Assembly (NCBI GenBank): GCA_024278275.1
Contig: JAJRTN010000179.1
Coordinates: forward strand, 1 to 52,431
Direction: 5' to 3'
Length of the DNA stretch: 52,431 nt
Source: Candidatus Hydrogenedentota bacterium
Lineage (GTDB): Bacteria > Hydrogenedentota > Hydrogenedentia > Hydrogenedentales > JAJRTN01
This document shows, one piece after another, positions 1 to 9,154 of the stretch. The position numbers and the translations under genes are program-made. Under the pieces are notes generated by a model, which saw only the letters and a list, made by a program, of their open reading frames with translations, was not told the DNA's origin and made no database searches. Within the stretch, counting starts at the first letter, position 1. The number at the start of each line of letters is the position of its first letter.

Positions 1-32
1 CGTTGTGCTTCCAATTGTTGGAGCCGGGTCAT
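1..32 (-). CDS. 5' end of a divergent gene, cut by the window edge
   Basis: Only the first ten or so codons are inside the window, reading M-T-R-L-Q-Q-L-E-A-Q on the minus strand from an ATG at 32-30. The start is well supported: an AGGAGG ribosome-binding site (complement of 41-46) lies seven bases upstream. A perfect 22-bp palindrome (64-85) lies 31 bases upstream of the start codon, so the gene is probably repressor-controlled and may encode that repressor. Too little is visible to name the product. Confidence 0.6.
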   Translation of the reverse strand, partial: MTRLQQLEAQ

Positions 33-63
33 ACTCAATCCTCCTGTGGTTGTAATCAACGAC

Positions 64-85
64 CATGTAGTATATATACTACATG
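64..85. promoter_or_regulatory. perfect 22-bp palindrome, probable operator
   Basis: The two 11-base arms are CATGTAGTATA and TATACTACATG, with no mismatch and no spacer. The site sits in the only AT-rich patch of the intergenic region, between a minus-strand gene starting at 32 and the plus-strand nuclease gene at 250. The TGTAGTA/TACTACA half-sites resemble those bound by winged-helix repressors of the BlaI/MecI type. That assignment is from memory of the motif, not from a search. The position fits an operator of the left-hand gene. Confidence 0.6.
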
Positions 86-249
86 CTACTGCCCAAAAAC
101 GAAAGAAAAATCGAAAAACTCACTTTGGTGACGCAGGCCCGGTAGGGGCCACCACCTTTCGCTTTCCCCCTCACTTCGCATACACTAGGGGGGTCGTCCG
201 ACTGGACGATACGGATTGTCCATTCCCCGAAAAGCAGTAGCGCCCTTTC

Positions 250-1431
250 ATGAAGCTGATTCATACCGCCGATATCCATCTTGACACCGCCTATGCCTGG
301 GCCGCGCGGCCGGGGGTCATCCATGGACCGGGCTTTGGCGCGCGGCGACGGCTCGCCTTGCGGACAGTCTTCCAGGACATCATGCGCAGGGCCACGGAAT
401 GGCCGGCGGATGCCCTGCTTATCGCGGGGGATCTTTTTGACGCGGAACGCCTGCAATGGGATACGGTTTCCTTTCTCCGGGAAATGTTCGCGTTGGTACG
501 GCCCATCCCGGTATTTATCGCGCCGGGGGAGAGCGACCCCCATACGCCCGATTCCCCTTATGCCTGCGAACCGTGGCCGCCGAATGTCCACATTTTCCGC
601 GCGCCTGCCTGGTCGTCGGTCGATCTGCCGGACCTGAACGCGGTGGTCCATGGGGCCGCCTTCGACGGTCCGCAACCGTCGAACAATCCCTTGGCGGAAG
701 GCCTCTCAATCAAGGCGGACGGGTGCTGCCATATCGCCGTGGCCCATGGCGCGGAAATGAGCCATCTCGCGCCCGGGACCTCCGGGGTCATGCCCTTTCA
801 CGCCGGGAACATGGCCCATGAGCACCTCTCTTACCTGGCCCTGGGGCACTACCACGAAATCACGCCCATCATGGGCCAGGCCCACACGGCCATGAGCTAC
901 CCGGGCACTCCCGAGGGACTCGATTTCAATGCGCCCGGCATGCACTATTTCCTGGAAATCGAGGTCGAGGCGGGTGGCGAAGCCACGATCCGCCCCGTGG
1001 ATTCGTCGCGCATCCTGTTCGAAGCGCACGAGATCGATTGCACGGGCTTCCATGGTCCCCGGGACCTGGCGAAGCGCCTTGGGGAGCTGGCGGGAGAGGG
1101 CCTTCCCCGCGCCTTGCACCTTACCCTGTCCGGGCGTGCGCCGGAAAACTTCCACAGGTGGCTGCGGGAGGCACTGGGGGAAGCGGCCTCCGGCTTTGAA
1201 CTGCTTTCGTGGTCCGACCAGACGGACGCCAGTGCGTACCTCGACGCGCTGGCGCGGCAAAGCACCAGCCTCGGCGCTTTCGCGGAGCGCCTGGCGAAAG
1301 AATTGGCCGACGCGCCCGACGAAACCCGGCGGCGGGCGTTGCGTCGCACACGCGAGGCGGGGATTGCCGCATACCGCGGCGAGACGCTTCCCCTGCCGCA
1401 AGGGGATGTCCGTGGGGGAGCGCCTTCATGA
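250..1431 (+). CDS. YhaO/SbcD-like calcineurin-type metallophosphoesterase (DNA repair nuclease subunit)
   Basis: A 393-residue protein of the Mre11/SbcD/YhaO family, expected to act as the nuclease partner of the coiled-coil ATPase encoded next. Visible phosphoesterase motifs are HTADIHLD at residues 5-12, AGDLFD at 59-64, a conserved AHGAEM segment and LGHYHE. Motif III is odd. Where the family has GNHD this protein reads PGESDPHTPDS, so the usual metal-binding Asn and catalytic His are Glu and Ser. Activity may be altered or lost. The C-terminal 130 residues would be the capping/partner-binding part. The stop codon overlaps the next start as ATGA, so the two proteins are probably translated in a coupled way. 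No strong Shine-Dalgarno is seen before the ATG at 250. Family is sure; exonuclease activity is not. Confidence 0.88.
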   Translation: MKLIHTADIHLDTAYAWAARPGVIHGPGFGARRRLALRTVFQDIMRRATEWPADALLIAGDLFDAERLQWDTVSFLREMFALVRPIPVFIAPGESDPHTPDSPYACEPWPPNVHIFRAPAWSSVDLPDLNAVVHGAAFDGPQPSNNPLAEGLSIKADGCCHIAVAHGAEMSHLAPGTSGVMPFHAGNMAHEHLSYLALGHYHEITPIMGQAHTAMSYPGTPEGLDFNAPGMHYFLEIEVEAGGEATIRPVDSSRILFEAHEIDCTGFHGPRDLAKRLGELAGEGLPRALHLTLSGRAPENFHRWLREALGEAASGFELLSWSDQTDASAYLDALARQSTSLGAFAERLAKELADAPDETRRRALRRTREAGIAAYRGETLPLPQGDVRGGAPS

Positions 1432-4400
1432 GGGTGCGCCAGGTTCACATCGACGGCTACGGCCGCTTCACCAACCGGAAACTCACTTTCCAGCCGGGGT
1501 TGCAGGTTATCGTCGGCCCCAACGAGCAGGGGAAGTCAACTCTTCGTTGCTTCATCACGGACCTGCTGTACGGGCAGAAACAGGGCGTGTCCGTCCGGGC
1601 CTACGAGGAAGCGAATGATCTGCGCAGGCCCTGGCAAGGGGCCGAACGTTATGGCGGACGGCTCGACTATGTCCTCGACAACGGCGAGGGCTTCGAAATA
1701 GACCGTGTCTTCACGCGGGAGGAAGAGTCCGTCCGCGTGACCACCGCCTCGGGGGAGGACGTTACGCGGGACTTCCGGCAACTGGGCAATGGCGAGGTGG
1801 ATTTCGCGGGAACGCACCTGGGCCTCGCCAAGGAGGTCTTCCTCGGTGTCGCCACCATCAGTCACCTGAGTCTCGATGGCTTGGGCGATCACGACGCGCT
1901 GGCGCGCATCCGCGAAAAGCTTGCGGCCCTGGCCGATTCCGGTTCCGAAGGCGCTTCGGCGGACGCCGCCATTGCGCTACTCGCGGAACGGGTGAAAGCC
2001 ATCGGTCGCGGCGACGACCGGACGCGGCCCCTGCCCGGCGCCCGGGCACGATTGGTGCTGCTCGATCATGAATTGGGCCAGGCCCGTGAGCTGCGTCGTC
2101 AAATGGCGCGGTTGCGCGCCGAGCGCCTTTTCATCCGCGAGGAGACGGACCGGCTGCGTGTGCAACGACAAGGCATCGACGACGCCCTCCGGGTTATGGC
2201 GTGGCACGAACAGGCCGGGCGTCTCCGCGAGGCGGAAGCCCTGAAAGAACGCATCGACACGGCCACGAAACATTGCTTCGCCCTGGGGGCCGTGCGCGAG
2301 TTTCCCCTGGACAAGCTGGACGAGGTGCGCCAGGCCGAGGCCCTGCTCAACACGGCCCGCCTTGAGTTGGATCGCACCGTCCGCGAGGAAACCGGGTTGG
2401 CGGAACAACTCACCGAAGAACGGGACTTGTTGGGAGGAGACCCGCAAGCGTCTCCCGAAGTCCCCTCCGGGTTGGCGGAAAGGCACCGCCAGGCGCTGGA
2501 AGCCCACCAACAGGCGCAAAACGATCTGGCGGCGGCGGAAGACCGCCTGCTGGCCGCCGGCGAGGGACTCCTGGCCGCGCAGGAAAAGGTCGCCCAATTA
2601 CCTGATTTCGCCCGTCTATCCGCCGATCCTGTCGAGTGGTTGACCCAGCTTGTCACGTCCTTTGACGTGGCCCGGCGCGCGCGGGATGAAGAAACCGCCC
2701 AACGCGACAGCCTTATGGCCGACCTGGATCGCCGCCGCGCGGCCATCGCCACCAGCCACGCTCTTTTCAAGGAGCATAAGGACTTTCCCGACCTGGCGCG
2801 GGAATACGAATTGGCGCGGCGTGTCCGGGAGGAACAAGCCTCCCAACGGGCAAGCCTCATGCAGACCCTTGACGGGCAACTGGAAGAAGCCGTGGACAAG
2901 CTGGGCTCTTACCGTATACTTGCCCTGCTCTGTGTCCTGGGTTTTGCCGCGCTTGGAATAACCTGGTTTTTCACGCAAAAACCCGCCATGTTCATTCCCT
3001 TGGGGGTGGTGGCGGGCGCCACGCTTTTCTACACGGGCAACGTGCTGTTGTTCATGAAACGCGTGGCTTCCCTCAACGCCCGGATCGCCCAATCCGGCGA
3101 AGAACCCGGGGAGGAGGAACCGGAAGCTCCCGAACCGGGCGTGGTGGACAGGCTTCTCGCCCAATCCGGCTGTGAAACGGTCCGGGAGCTGGAGGCCCTT
3201 TTCGAGGAGTACCGGGAGGCCAGCGCCGAATTAACGGCCTGCCTGGAGGTGTACCACGCCCAGGAGGCCCGTGCGCAGGAGGCGGAAGAGCGTATGCCCC
3301 AACTCCTGGACCACTACCGGCAAACCTTCGAGAAGCTCGGAGAGACCATCGAAACGGAAGACGACGTGCAACGCGCGGCCGGCAGCGCCATCGGCCGCTA
3401 CCAGGAATACCGGGAAGCCAAACGCCGTGTTACCGACCAGCGGGCCGTCATCAAACGGGCACGCGAAGATCGCCGGCAATGCAACGAAAAAGTCCACGAG
3501 ACCGGCCGGGTACTCGACGAAGTGAACGCCGAGGTATTGGACTTTCTCGCGGAATGCCGGTTCGATACGGCGGACCATGCCGACGCGACCGAGGCACTGG
3601 ATGCCTACGCCCGGCGGAACGCGGAACTTCGGGAGCGAAGAACGCGGATTGGCATACTGGAGGAACAGGCGGAGTCCATGGCCCGCAAGCGCAAGGCCGA
3701 TGAAGAGGAGGTCGAGCGCCGTGAGTGGGCGCTGGACCATCTTCTCGCCGAGGCGGGCGTCACGTCCGTGGCCCAATGGCAGGTGGTGGCGAAGCAGGCG
3801 CGGGAATATCAGGACGTGTGGCAACGGCGGGCCAGGCTTGAACAGGAGCTCGCGGAATTGCTCGACGGGCGGGAGCTGAACGCCTTTCGCCGGGAAATCA
3901 CGGCGCTTGGTCCGCTGCCCGATCCGCCGGCGGAAGACCGCGAAACCCTGGTCCGGCAACGGGACGAATTGACCGAAGCCATGGAGGCGCTGAAAGAACA
4001 GGACCACGCCCTCCATGTCACCCTCACCGAGCGTGGCGCCGGGATGCGCCCCATCGCCGAGATCGAGGAAAATCGTGCCGAGGCCGAATGTCTCGTGGCG
4101 GAGCTGGAGCTGGAGCTGGAAAGCACCGGCTACGCCATGGCCCTCATCGAGGACATCGCCCGCGACAAACACGCCCGCATCGCGCCCGAACTGGCCCGCC
4201 GTGCGGGAGAGCATCTCGCGGCCATTACCGGTGGCGCCTACGGGGACGTGCGCATCGGTCGTGACCTGTCCATCGGTATCCCCATCCCCGCGCGGGGCGA
4301 CGGCGAACGCCCCGAGAAGTTCCTCAGCAAAGGCACCGTGGACCAGGTCTACCTGGCCCTCCGCCTGGCCCTGACCCAGTGCATCAGCGAAACCGGTGAG

Positions 4401-4574
4401 TCCGTGCCCATGCTGCTCGACGATCCCCTCGCCAACTACGACGACGCCCGCCTGGAACGCACCATGGCCCTCCTCTCGGAATTGGGGCGGGAAAACCAGA
4501 TTTTCCTCTTTACCTGCCGGGAAGACGTGGTACGCGTGGCGGAAGCGTTACACACCCCCGTGATTCGGCTCTGA
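1428..4574 (+). CDS. YhaN/SbcC-like AAA ATPase with long coiled coil and two membrane helices
   Basis: 1048 residues, starting at the ATG that overlaps the nuclease stop; a longer in-frame ORF upstream only reads through the nuclease gene. The N-terminal ATPase half begins MRVRQVHIDGYGRF and carries a Walker A GPNEQGKST near residue 36. A long Glu/Arg-rich coiled coil follows. It is broken around residues 490-545 by two hydrophobic helices (YRILALLCVLGFAALGITWF and FIPLGVVAGATLFY), a feature known from YhaN-type proteins rather than SbcC. The C-terminal ATPase half has a signature-like LSKGTVDQVYLALRLAL near 964 and Walker B PMLLDDPLANYDD near 993. The pair likely forms a membrane-associated DNA end-processing complex in the style of SbcCD/Rad50-Mre11. 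It ends eight bases from a convergent gene. Confidence 0.88.
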   Translation: MRVRQVHIDGYGRFTNRKLTFQPGLQVIVGPNEQGKSTLRCFITDLLYGQKQGVSVRAYEEANDLRRPWQGAERYGGRLDYVLDNGEGFEIDRVFTREEESVRVTTASGEDVTRDFRQLGNGEVDFAGTHLGLAKEVFLGVATISHLSLDGLGDHDALARIREKLAALADSGSEGASADAAIALLAERVKAIGRGDDRTRPLPGARARLVLLDHELGQARELRRQMARLRAERLFIREETDRLRVQRQGIDDALRVMAWHEQAGRLREAEALKERIDTATKHCFALGAVREFPLDKLDEVRQAEALLNTARLELDRTVREETGLAEQLTEERDLLGGDPQASPEVPSGLAERHRQALEAHQQAQNDLAAAEDRLLAAGEGLLAAQEKVAQLPDFARLSADPVEWLTQLVTSFDVARRARDEETAQRDSLMADLDRRRAAIATSHALFKEHKDFPDLAREYELARRVREEQASQRASLMQTLDGQLEEAVDKLGSYRILALLCVLGFAALGITWFFTQKPAMFIPLGVVAGATLFYTGNVLLFMKRVASLNARIAQSGEEPGEEEPEAPEPGVVDRLLAQSGCETVRELEALFEEYREASAELTACLEVYHAQEARAQEAEERMPQLLDHYRQTFEKLGETIETEDDVQRAAGSAIGRYQEYREAKRRVTDQRAVIKRAREDRRQCNEKVHETGRVLDEVNAEVLDFLAECRFDTADHADATEALDAYARRNAELRERRTRIGILEEQAESMARKRKADEEEVERREWALDHLLAEAGVTSVAQWQVVAKQAREYQDVWQRRARLEQELAELLDGRELNAFRREITALGPLPDPPAEDRETLVRQRDELTEAMEALKEQDHALHVTLTERGAGMRPIAEIEENRAEAECLVAELELELESTGYAMALIEDIARDKHARIAPELARRAGEHLAAITGGAYGDVRIGRDLSIGIPIPARGDGERPEKFLSKGTVDQVYLALRLALTQCISETGESVPMLLDDPLANYDDARLERTMALLSELGRENQIFLFTCREDVVRVAEALHTPVIRL

Positions 4575-4582
4575 GGATTCCA

Positions 4583-5530
4583 TCAGGCGCCCTGGCCATC
4601 GTCTCCGTCCGCGACCAGTGCAAGCAGATCCTTCTTGTCGGAGAGGGGATACTCACGGCAGGCGCGTTCGACGTATGCCTTTATCTGGTTGCGTACATAG
4701 GGTGAGGCGCATTTTTCCGGGCTGCGCCGCGACGCAAGAAAACGGGCGGTTCCTGAAATATCACGGAGCGCCGTGTCACAAAGGGAACGTGTCTTGTGCG
4801 ACAAGGCCGGCGCGTCTTTTTCATCCGCCAGGAGGAGTGAAAAGGCGCGGCCCTTCTCTTTTTCGTACGCCTGTACGGCGGGATCGGCCGCGAGTGCCCG
4901 GGCAATGTCGTTCCTGGGCAGTTGAAACAGGGCGTCCATGCTGGTCACCGCGACCAGCGGATCCTCATCTTTGTACATGAGGTTTTTCTGGAGGATGGTC
5001 TTGAGTTCCCGGCGCCGTGGCGCCAGGTTCTCCTGGAGATACAAGGCGAAGAGCGAATCCGAGGCCAGGCCGGGTACGCACCGGCGGATGAGATAGGTCC
5101 TGAAGTACTTGTTGCCCCGAAGATGCCGAATGGCATTCAAGATGGCCTCGAGATCCTCGTCGCTGTCGGCCAACAGTGGATAGTATTGTAAGCAAAGATC
5201 AAAGTTCTGGATGAACTTGCGCGATATCGCTGCCTCCGTGGCGCCCCGCGACTCGTAACGGGTGCGATGGATACTAGAACGCGCGGCCAGCAGGAGGAAA
5301 GGCGCGTCCAGCATCCTGATTCGGTCAAAAATGAAAACACGGTTGCCGGCGCGATTCCTGTTGCCCCGGGAACTGGCGGAACGGAACAAACGGCTTTCCG
5401 GGTCAAGATAGGTTTCGATAACATCCCAGTAGCGTGTTCCGGTGGAAACCACCGAAGAGGCCTCTTCCGGCGAGCCGGTCGCGGGGTTCGCGACCAACAT
5501 GAGCACGACCAGACTTTGCACTAAAGACAC
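4583..5530 (-). CDS. secreted protein of unknown function
   Basis: About 315 residues. The N-terminus (SLVQSLVVLMLVANPATGS) looks like a signal peptide, so the protein is probably exported. The rest is largely alpha-helical and rich in Leu, Arg and Asp, with no family I recognise; a HEAT/TPR-like helical solenoid is possible. The start is taken as the GTG at 5530, because a GAGGTG ribosome-binding site lies six bases before it. A GTG three codons further upstream (5539) is in frame but poorly spaced. The gene lies about 200 bases downstream of the glycosidase-like gene on the same strand and converges with the YhaN-like gene. Confidence 0.7.
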   Translation of the reverse strand: MSLVQSLVVLMLVANPATGSPEEASSVVSTGTRYWDVIETYLDPESRLFRSASSRGNRNRAGNRVFIFDRIRMLDAPFLLLAARSSIHRTRYESRGATEAAISRKFIQNFDLCLQYYPLLADSDEDLEAILNAIRHLRGNKYFRTYLIRRCVPGLASDSLFALYLQENLAPRRRELKTILQKNLMYKDEDPLVAVTSMDALFQLPRNDIARALAADPAVQAYEKEKGRAFSLLLADEKDAPALSHKTRSLCDTALRDISGTARFLASRRSPEKCASPYVRNQIKAYVERACREYPLSDKKDLLALVADGDDGQGA

Positions 5531-5730
5531 GGCATTCACCTCATGGCTTGTAATGACGCGGATGGAAGCACCTTCACGAAGGCCATTGTACTAAACACCG
5601 GGGCGGGGGAAAAGCACGAGCCGCGGAGTGTCCATTTGCAAAACCGGTGACCTCGTGTCATCCCGAAGGTTGCCGCCCATCGATCCGTCCCCCTCGAATA
5701 CCGGGAACGGACACGGACCGGCAGGTTTCC

Positions 5731-6972
5731 TTACCGTGTTGATCCCTCGCTTACCTTCCAGACAAAGACCTCCCAGGGCCGGGCGGTACCGCCGGTCAAA
5801 CGGCCCTTGTGTATGTCCGTGGCCGTGGCCCGCGTGCTTCCCCAGGGCGTCAGTTTCGCTTCCTTCACCTGGCCTTCCAACCCCCGGGTCAACGACTGCT
5901 CCAGGGGCCAGGCATTCACCGCCACCAGGTACGTACCGGAGGGACGGCGCCACAGGGCCATGATAAAGTTGCCGTCCCGGGCCCGTTCGAGGAGGATGGG
6001 TTTGTGTGTCGGGGCCGTCAGGTCCACGAAATCGCGGAACTCACGGCTTACCCGCGCGAAGGGTCCGTTGATCCAATCCGGGTCCACGCGAACAGACTGG
6101 GTGTGGGACCACCAGAACATGCCCCGTATGCCCTGGGCAGCGCCGCTGTAACACCAGTAACGTATCTCATCGGCCGTGGGAAAGCGCAACGCCGAGACGG
6201 GACTGCCACGATAGGTTTCCTTGCCTTTCCCGAACACCTTCCAGTTGAAGCATTGGTTGATAGGCATTACGGGTTGTCCCTGCGCGATGGCCCCGTCGGT
6301 GAAGCGGGTCATCAGGCTCAGGTCACTCTCGGGAAAGGGCCGGTGCTGCACGGGATAGATATCGATCATGAGGAAGTCCTGCGCTTCCTTGAAGGCATAC
6401 CACTTCGCCGTCCACGCCTCTGCAATCGCGACCGGGATATGGGGCGTGATCTCTTTCAGCGCCCGGTAAAAGGGCTTTAACTCGGCGGGCTGATGATTGC
6501 CGTCGGGTTCATCATAGAAATACCAGAAACCCAGGGCGGGATGATCCTTGACCGCATTGACCAGCACCAGCATCTCGTCCACGCCGTTCTTCATGGCGGC
6601 CCAACGCTGTCCCTGAAGATTAAACATCACCTTCAACCCGCGAGCGTGCGCCTTGTCCATGTAGGTCAGGTCACGGGCAATGTCCTTGGGGCTATTGCCG
6701 CCGCCCAGGGCGTAGGTGTGTACGTAGGTCAGCCCCATCTTTACCACCTGGTCCATGGCCGAGGCATTATCCGCCGAAAACATGCCCAGCGGGAACTCGT
6801 CGGAATCCAGGTGAAACGACGCCGTCGCGGGGGATTCCCCGGCGAATGAAACGCCCGAAGCAAGCAACGCCAGACCCACCAGGAGTCCCATGAGCGGGAC
6901 ATGCCCCTTCATTCCCTTTTCCCATTTGAAGGCGCCGGTCACTTTCCGGGACCGCCCGAAACACTTCTTCAT
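5731..6972 (-). CDS. secreted glycoside-hydrolase-like TIM-barrel protein
   Basis: 413 residues, with a membrane-type leader (hydrophobic stretch about 26-43 ending SGVSFAGES), so it is probably exported. The body looks like a (beta/alpha)8 glycosidase-type barrel: FPLGMFSADNA at the first strand, a GLKVMFNLQGQRW strand and a WYFYDEPDG motif at 150-158 that places an acidic pair at the usual active-site strand. A C-terminal beta-rich part reads like a glycosidase accessory domain. The start at 6972 is chosen because AGGAG lies eight bases upstream; the reading frame extends 16 codons further without such a site. It lies 55 bases downstream of the sulfatase gene on the same strand, so the two probably act on the same sulfated polysaccharide. 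No exact GH family can be assigned by eye. Confidence 0.75.
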   Translation of the reverse strand: MKKCFGRSRKVTGAFKWEKGMKGHVPLMGLLVGLALLASGVSFAGESPATASFHLDSDEFPLGMFSADNASAMDQVVKMGLTYVHTYALGGGNSPKDIARDLTYMDKAHARGLKVMFNLQGQRWAAMKNGVDEMLVLVNAVKDHPALGFWYFYDEPDGNHQPAELKPFYRALKEITPHIPVAIAEAWTAKWYAFKEAQDFLMIDIYPVQHRPFPESDLSLMTRFTDGAIAQGQPVMPINQCFNWKVFGKGKETYRGSPVSALRFPTADEIRYWCYSGAAQGIRGMFWWSHTQSVRVDPDWINGPFARVSREFRDFVDLTAPTHKPILLERARDGNFIMALWRRPSGTYLVAVNAWPLEQSLTRGLEGQVKEAKLTPWGSTRATATDIHKGRLTGGTARPWEVFVWKVSEGSTR

Positions 6973-7027
6973 GCAACTATCTCCTGGTGACATGCCCCGG
7001 GACACGAATACTTTGTTCATGGAACGC

Positions 7028-8341
7028 CTACCCGGTTTTTACCTCCGCGAAGGCCCGCTCAAGGCGTCGCTTCGCGGCGGCGGCCGTGCCGTTCAACGGC
7101 ATCGGCAAAGGTTGACGTTCCAGTGGATCCCTGCCGAGGTCGAACAGCGTGCCATCACCGTAAAGTTTCCAGCGTTTTTCACGCACGTATTCCCTCGTGG
7201 GTTCGTTCGGGTTTTTGCTCACGAAATGACAGAAGATCCATTCCCGGGGCGTCCCCCTGTCACCACGAAGTTGCGGAAGGAAGGAATGGCCGTCCAGCGC
7301 GCGGTTCCGGGGCAAGGGGGCACCCGCCGCTTCGCACAGGGTGGGCAGGAAATCGGAAAAGTCGATGAGGTCGTCACACACCACGCCCCTGGGCGTCCGG
7401 CCCGGCCAATGGGCGACAAGGGGCACATGGGTCCCGGCATCGGTCATGTCCCCCTTTCCGCCACGGACCGTTCCGTGGGCGGTGCGGGAAACCAGCTTCC
7501 GGTGCGTTCCATTGTCGCCGGTGAAGAGGAGCAAGGTGTTGTCGCGAAGGCCGAGTTTCTCCAAATGCGCCACGATACGGCCCACGAGAGCGTCCATGTA
7601 TTCCACCATGTCCACGAAGTTCTTCTTGCTGTCTTCTTCGGATTGGTCGGCGCTTTGGGGCGTGGGGACGAAGGGGGCGTGGGTAAGTATCATGGGGTAA
7701 TACACCAGGAACGGCGTGGACCGGTTTTTCTCGATGAACCGATTGATGAAATCACAGCACACGTCGGGACCATAGCGATCCGGCCCATACGCCCGCCACC
7801 GGCCGTTCTCATAGAGCACGGGAGCCTGGTAGCGTTGGCGCGCCGTCTTCGGTTCTTTGGCGTCGGGGGTGTCATCACCACCATGGTAGGCGTGCATGTT
7901 CCACAAGCAAAGTTCGTCAAAGCCGAAACCGTCCACCGTGGCCGCGTCGCCGCTGAGTTGCCACTTTCCCGCGATACAGGTGCGATAACCCCTTTGCCGC
8001 AGCACGTTGGCAAAGGTGATTTCCCGGGGGTCCAGGTAGCCAAACATGGTGTAATTGCGCTGGTTATAGCGCCCGGTCATGATCTGCACACGCGAGGGCG
8101 TACACAAAGGCTGGGAGTAGCAGTGGCTGAAACGCACGCCTTCCCTGGCCAGGGCATCGAGATTCGGCGTTTGATAATCCAGGCCGCCGTAACAACCCAG
8201 GCCTTCCGTTCCCAGGTCATCGGCCATGACAAGGACGATGTTGGGTTGTCCGGGCCGGGCCTCTTTCGCCTTGCACCATTGGGGCACGGCCAACGCGGCG
8301 CCCCCCAAAACAGTCGTCTTCAGAAAGTCCCGTCGTTTCAT
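7028..8341 (-). CDS. Tat-exported sulfatase (arylsulfatase type, formylglycine-dependent)
   Basis: 437 residues. The N-terminus MKRRDFLKTTVLGGAALA is a twin-arginine signal, as is common for sulfatases of this group. NIVLVMADDLG at 34-44 supplies the metal-binding Asp pair. CTPSR at 80-84 is the sulfatase signature whose Cys80 is converted to formylglycine; TGRYNQRN follows. GDNGTHRK later in the chain is the second metal/substrate motif. It hydrolyses sulfate esters, most likely on an extracellular polysaccharide. The formylglycine-generating enzyme is not in this window. The neighbouring secreted glycosidase-like gene downstream suggests a small polysaccharide-degrading unit. Confidence 0.93.
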   Translation of the reverse strand: MKRRDFLKTTVLGGAALAVPQWCKAKEARPGQPNIVLVMADDLGTEGLGCYGGLDYQTPNLDALAREGVRFSHCYSQPLCTPSRVQIMTGRYNQRNYTMFGYLDPREITFANVLRQRGYRTCIAGKWQLSGDAATVDGFGFDELCLWNMHAYHGGDDTPDAKEPKTARQRYQAPVLYENGRWRAYGPDRYGPDVCCDFINRFIEKNRSTPFLVYYPMILTHAPFVPTPQSADQSEEDSKKNFVDMVEYMDALVGRIVAHLEKLGLRDNTLLLFTGDNGTHRKLVSRTAHGTVRGGKGDMTDAGTHVPLVAHWPGRTPRGVVCDDLIDFSDFLPTLCEAAGAPLPRNRALDGHSFLPQLRGDRGTPREWIFCHFVSKNPNEPTREYVREKRWKLYGDGTLFDLGRDPLERQPLPMPLNGTAAAAKRRLERAFAEVKTG

Positions 8342-8467
8342 GGATTCCTCGAACAGGGTATGCTGAACGATTCGCCTCGGGGCGAGGTCATTGAACCCTA
8401 CACTACCGCTGCTGTAAGTTCAACGAAGGCACCAGGTGCAAACAACAGGGACGGGCCGATTCTCATC

Positions 8468-9154
8468 ATGCAAGAACGAAAGAAGGTGCCCGGAAAACAC
8501 CGACCCAGGGGCCTGATTGTCCTTTACGAGGACCGGGACATTCTGGTCGTGGACAAGGCTCCAGGACTCCTGACCATGGGCACGGACCGGGAAAAGGTAC
8601 GGACAGCCTATTACCGGCTGACGGACTACGCGCGCAAGGGTAACCCGAAGTCCCGCGCGCGGGTATACATCGTGCATCGACTGGACCGGGAAGTCTCGGG
8701 GATCCTGGTCTTCGCCCGTTCCGTGGCCGCCAAGAACACGTTGCAGGAGCAGTGGCCCGGCGTGGAAAAACACTATCTTGCGTTGGTTCATGGCATGCCC
8801 CCGGCCCCCAAAGGCATGTTCAGTTCCCACCTGGTCGAGAACGGCGTCCACAGCGTGCATTCCACCACGAACCCGAAGCGGGGCAAACTGTCCCACACGG
8901 CCTATGAACTCCTGGGGTTTTCGCAGGGTATCGCCTTGCTGGATATCCACTTGCTGACCGGCCGCAAGCACCAGATTCGGGTACACCTGTCGGAAAACGG
9001 ATTGCCCATCGTGGGCGACACGAAATACGGCGGCAAACGCGCCCCGCGCCTGGCGCTTCATGCCAAGTCAATGGCCTTTAAACACCCCTACAGCGGCGAG
9101 CCGTGTTTCTTCGAGACGCGCGTTCCCCACCTCTTTTCGCGGTATTCTGGGTAG
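8468..9154 (+). CDS. RluA-family pseudouridine synthase
   Basis: 228 residues, taking the ATG at 8468. The family's conserved blocks are all present: VLYEDRDILVVDKAPGLL near the start, YIVHRLDREVSGILVFA with the catalytic Asp in HRLD, LTGRKHQIRVHL and PIVGDTKYGG. These enzymes convert uridine to pseudouridine in rRNA or tRNA. No S4 RNA-binding domain is present, so it is a short RluA/TruC-like form; the target cannot be told. A much longer in-frame ORF extends upstream, but it runs antisense through the sulfatase gene and is not real. The ribosome-binding site is weak. Confidence 0.92.
   Translation: MQERKKVPGKHRPRGLIVLYEDRDILVVDKAPGLLTMGTDREKVRTAYYRLTDYARKGNPKSRARVYIVHRLDREVSGILVFARSVAAKNTLQEQWPGVEKHYLALVHGMPPAPKGMFSSHLVENGVHSVHSTTNPKRGKLSHTAYELLGFSQGIALLDIHLLTGRKHQIRVHLSENGLPIVGDTKYGGKRAPRLALHAKSMAFKHPYSGEPCFFETRVPHLFSRYSG

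Noticed and set aside
64-85. Intrinsic terminator
   Set aside because: The palindrome is AT-rich, has no loop and no T-run, and lies upstream of a start codon; an operator fits better.
6890-8467. Long plus-strand open frame joined to the pseudouridine synthase
   Set aside because: It runs antisense through the sulfatase gene, has a composition unlike a protein, and the RluA homology starts only after the ATG at 8468.
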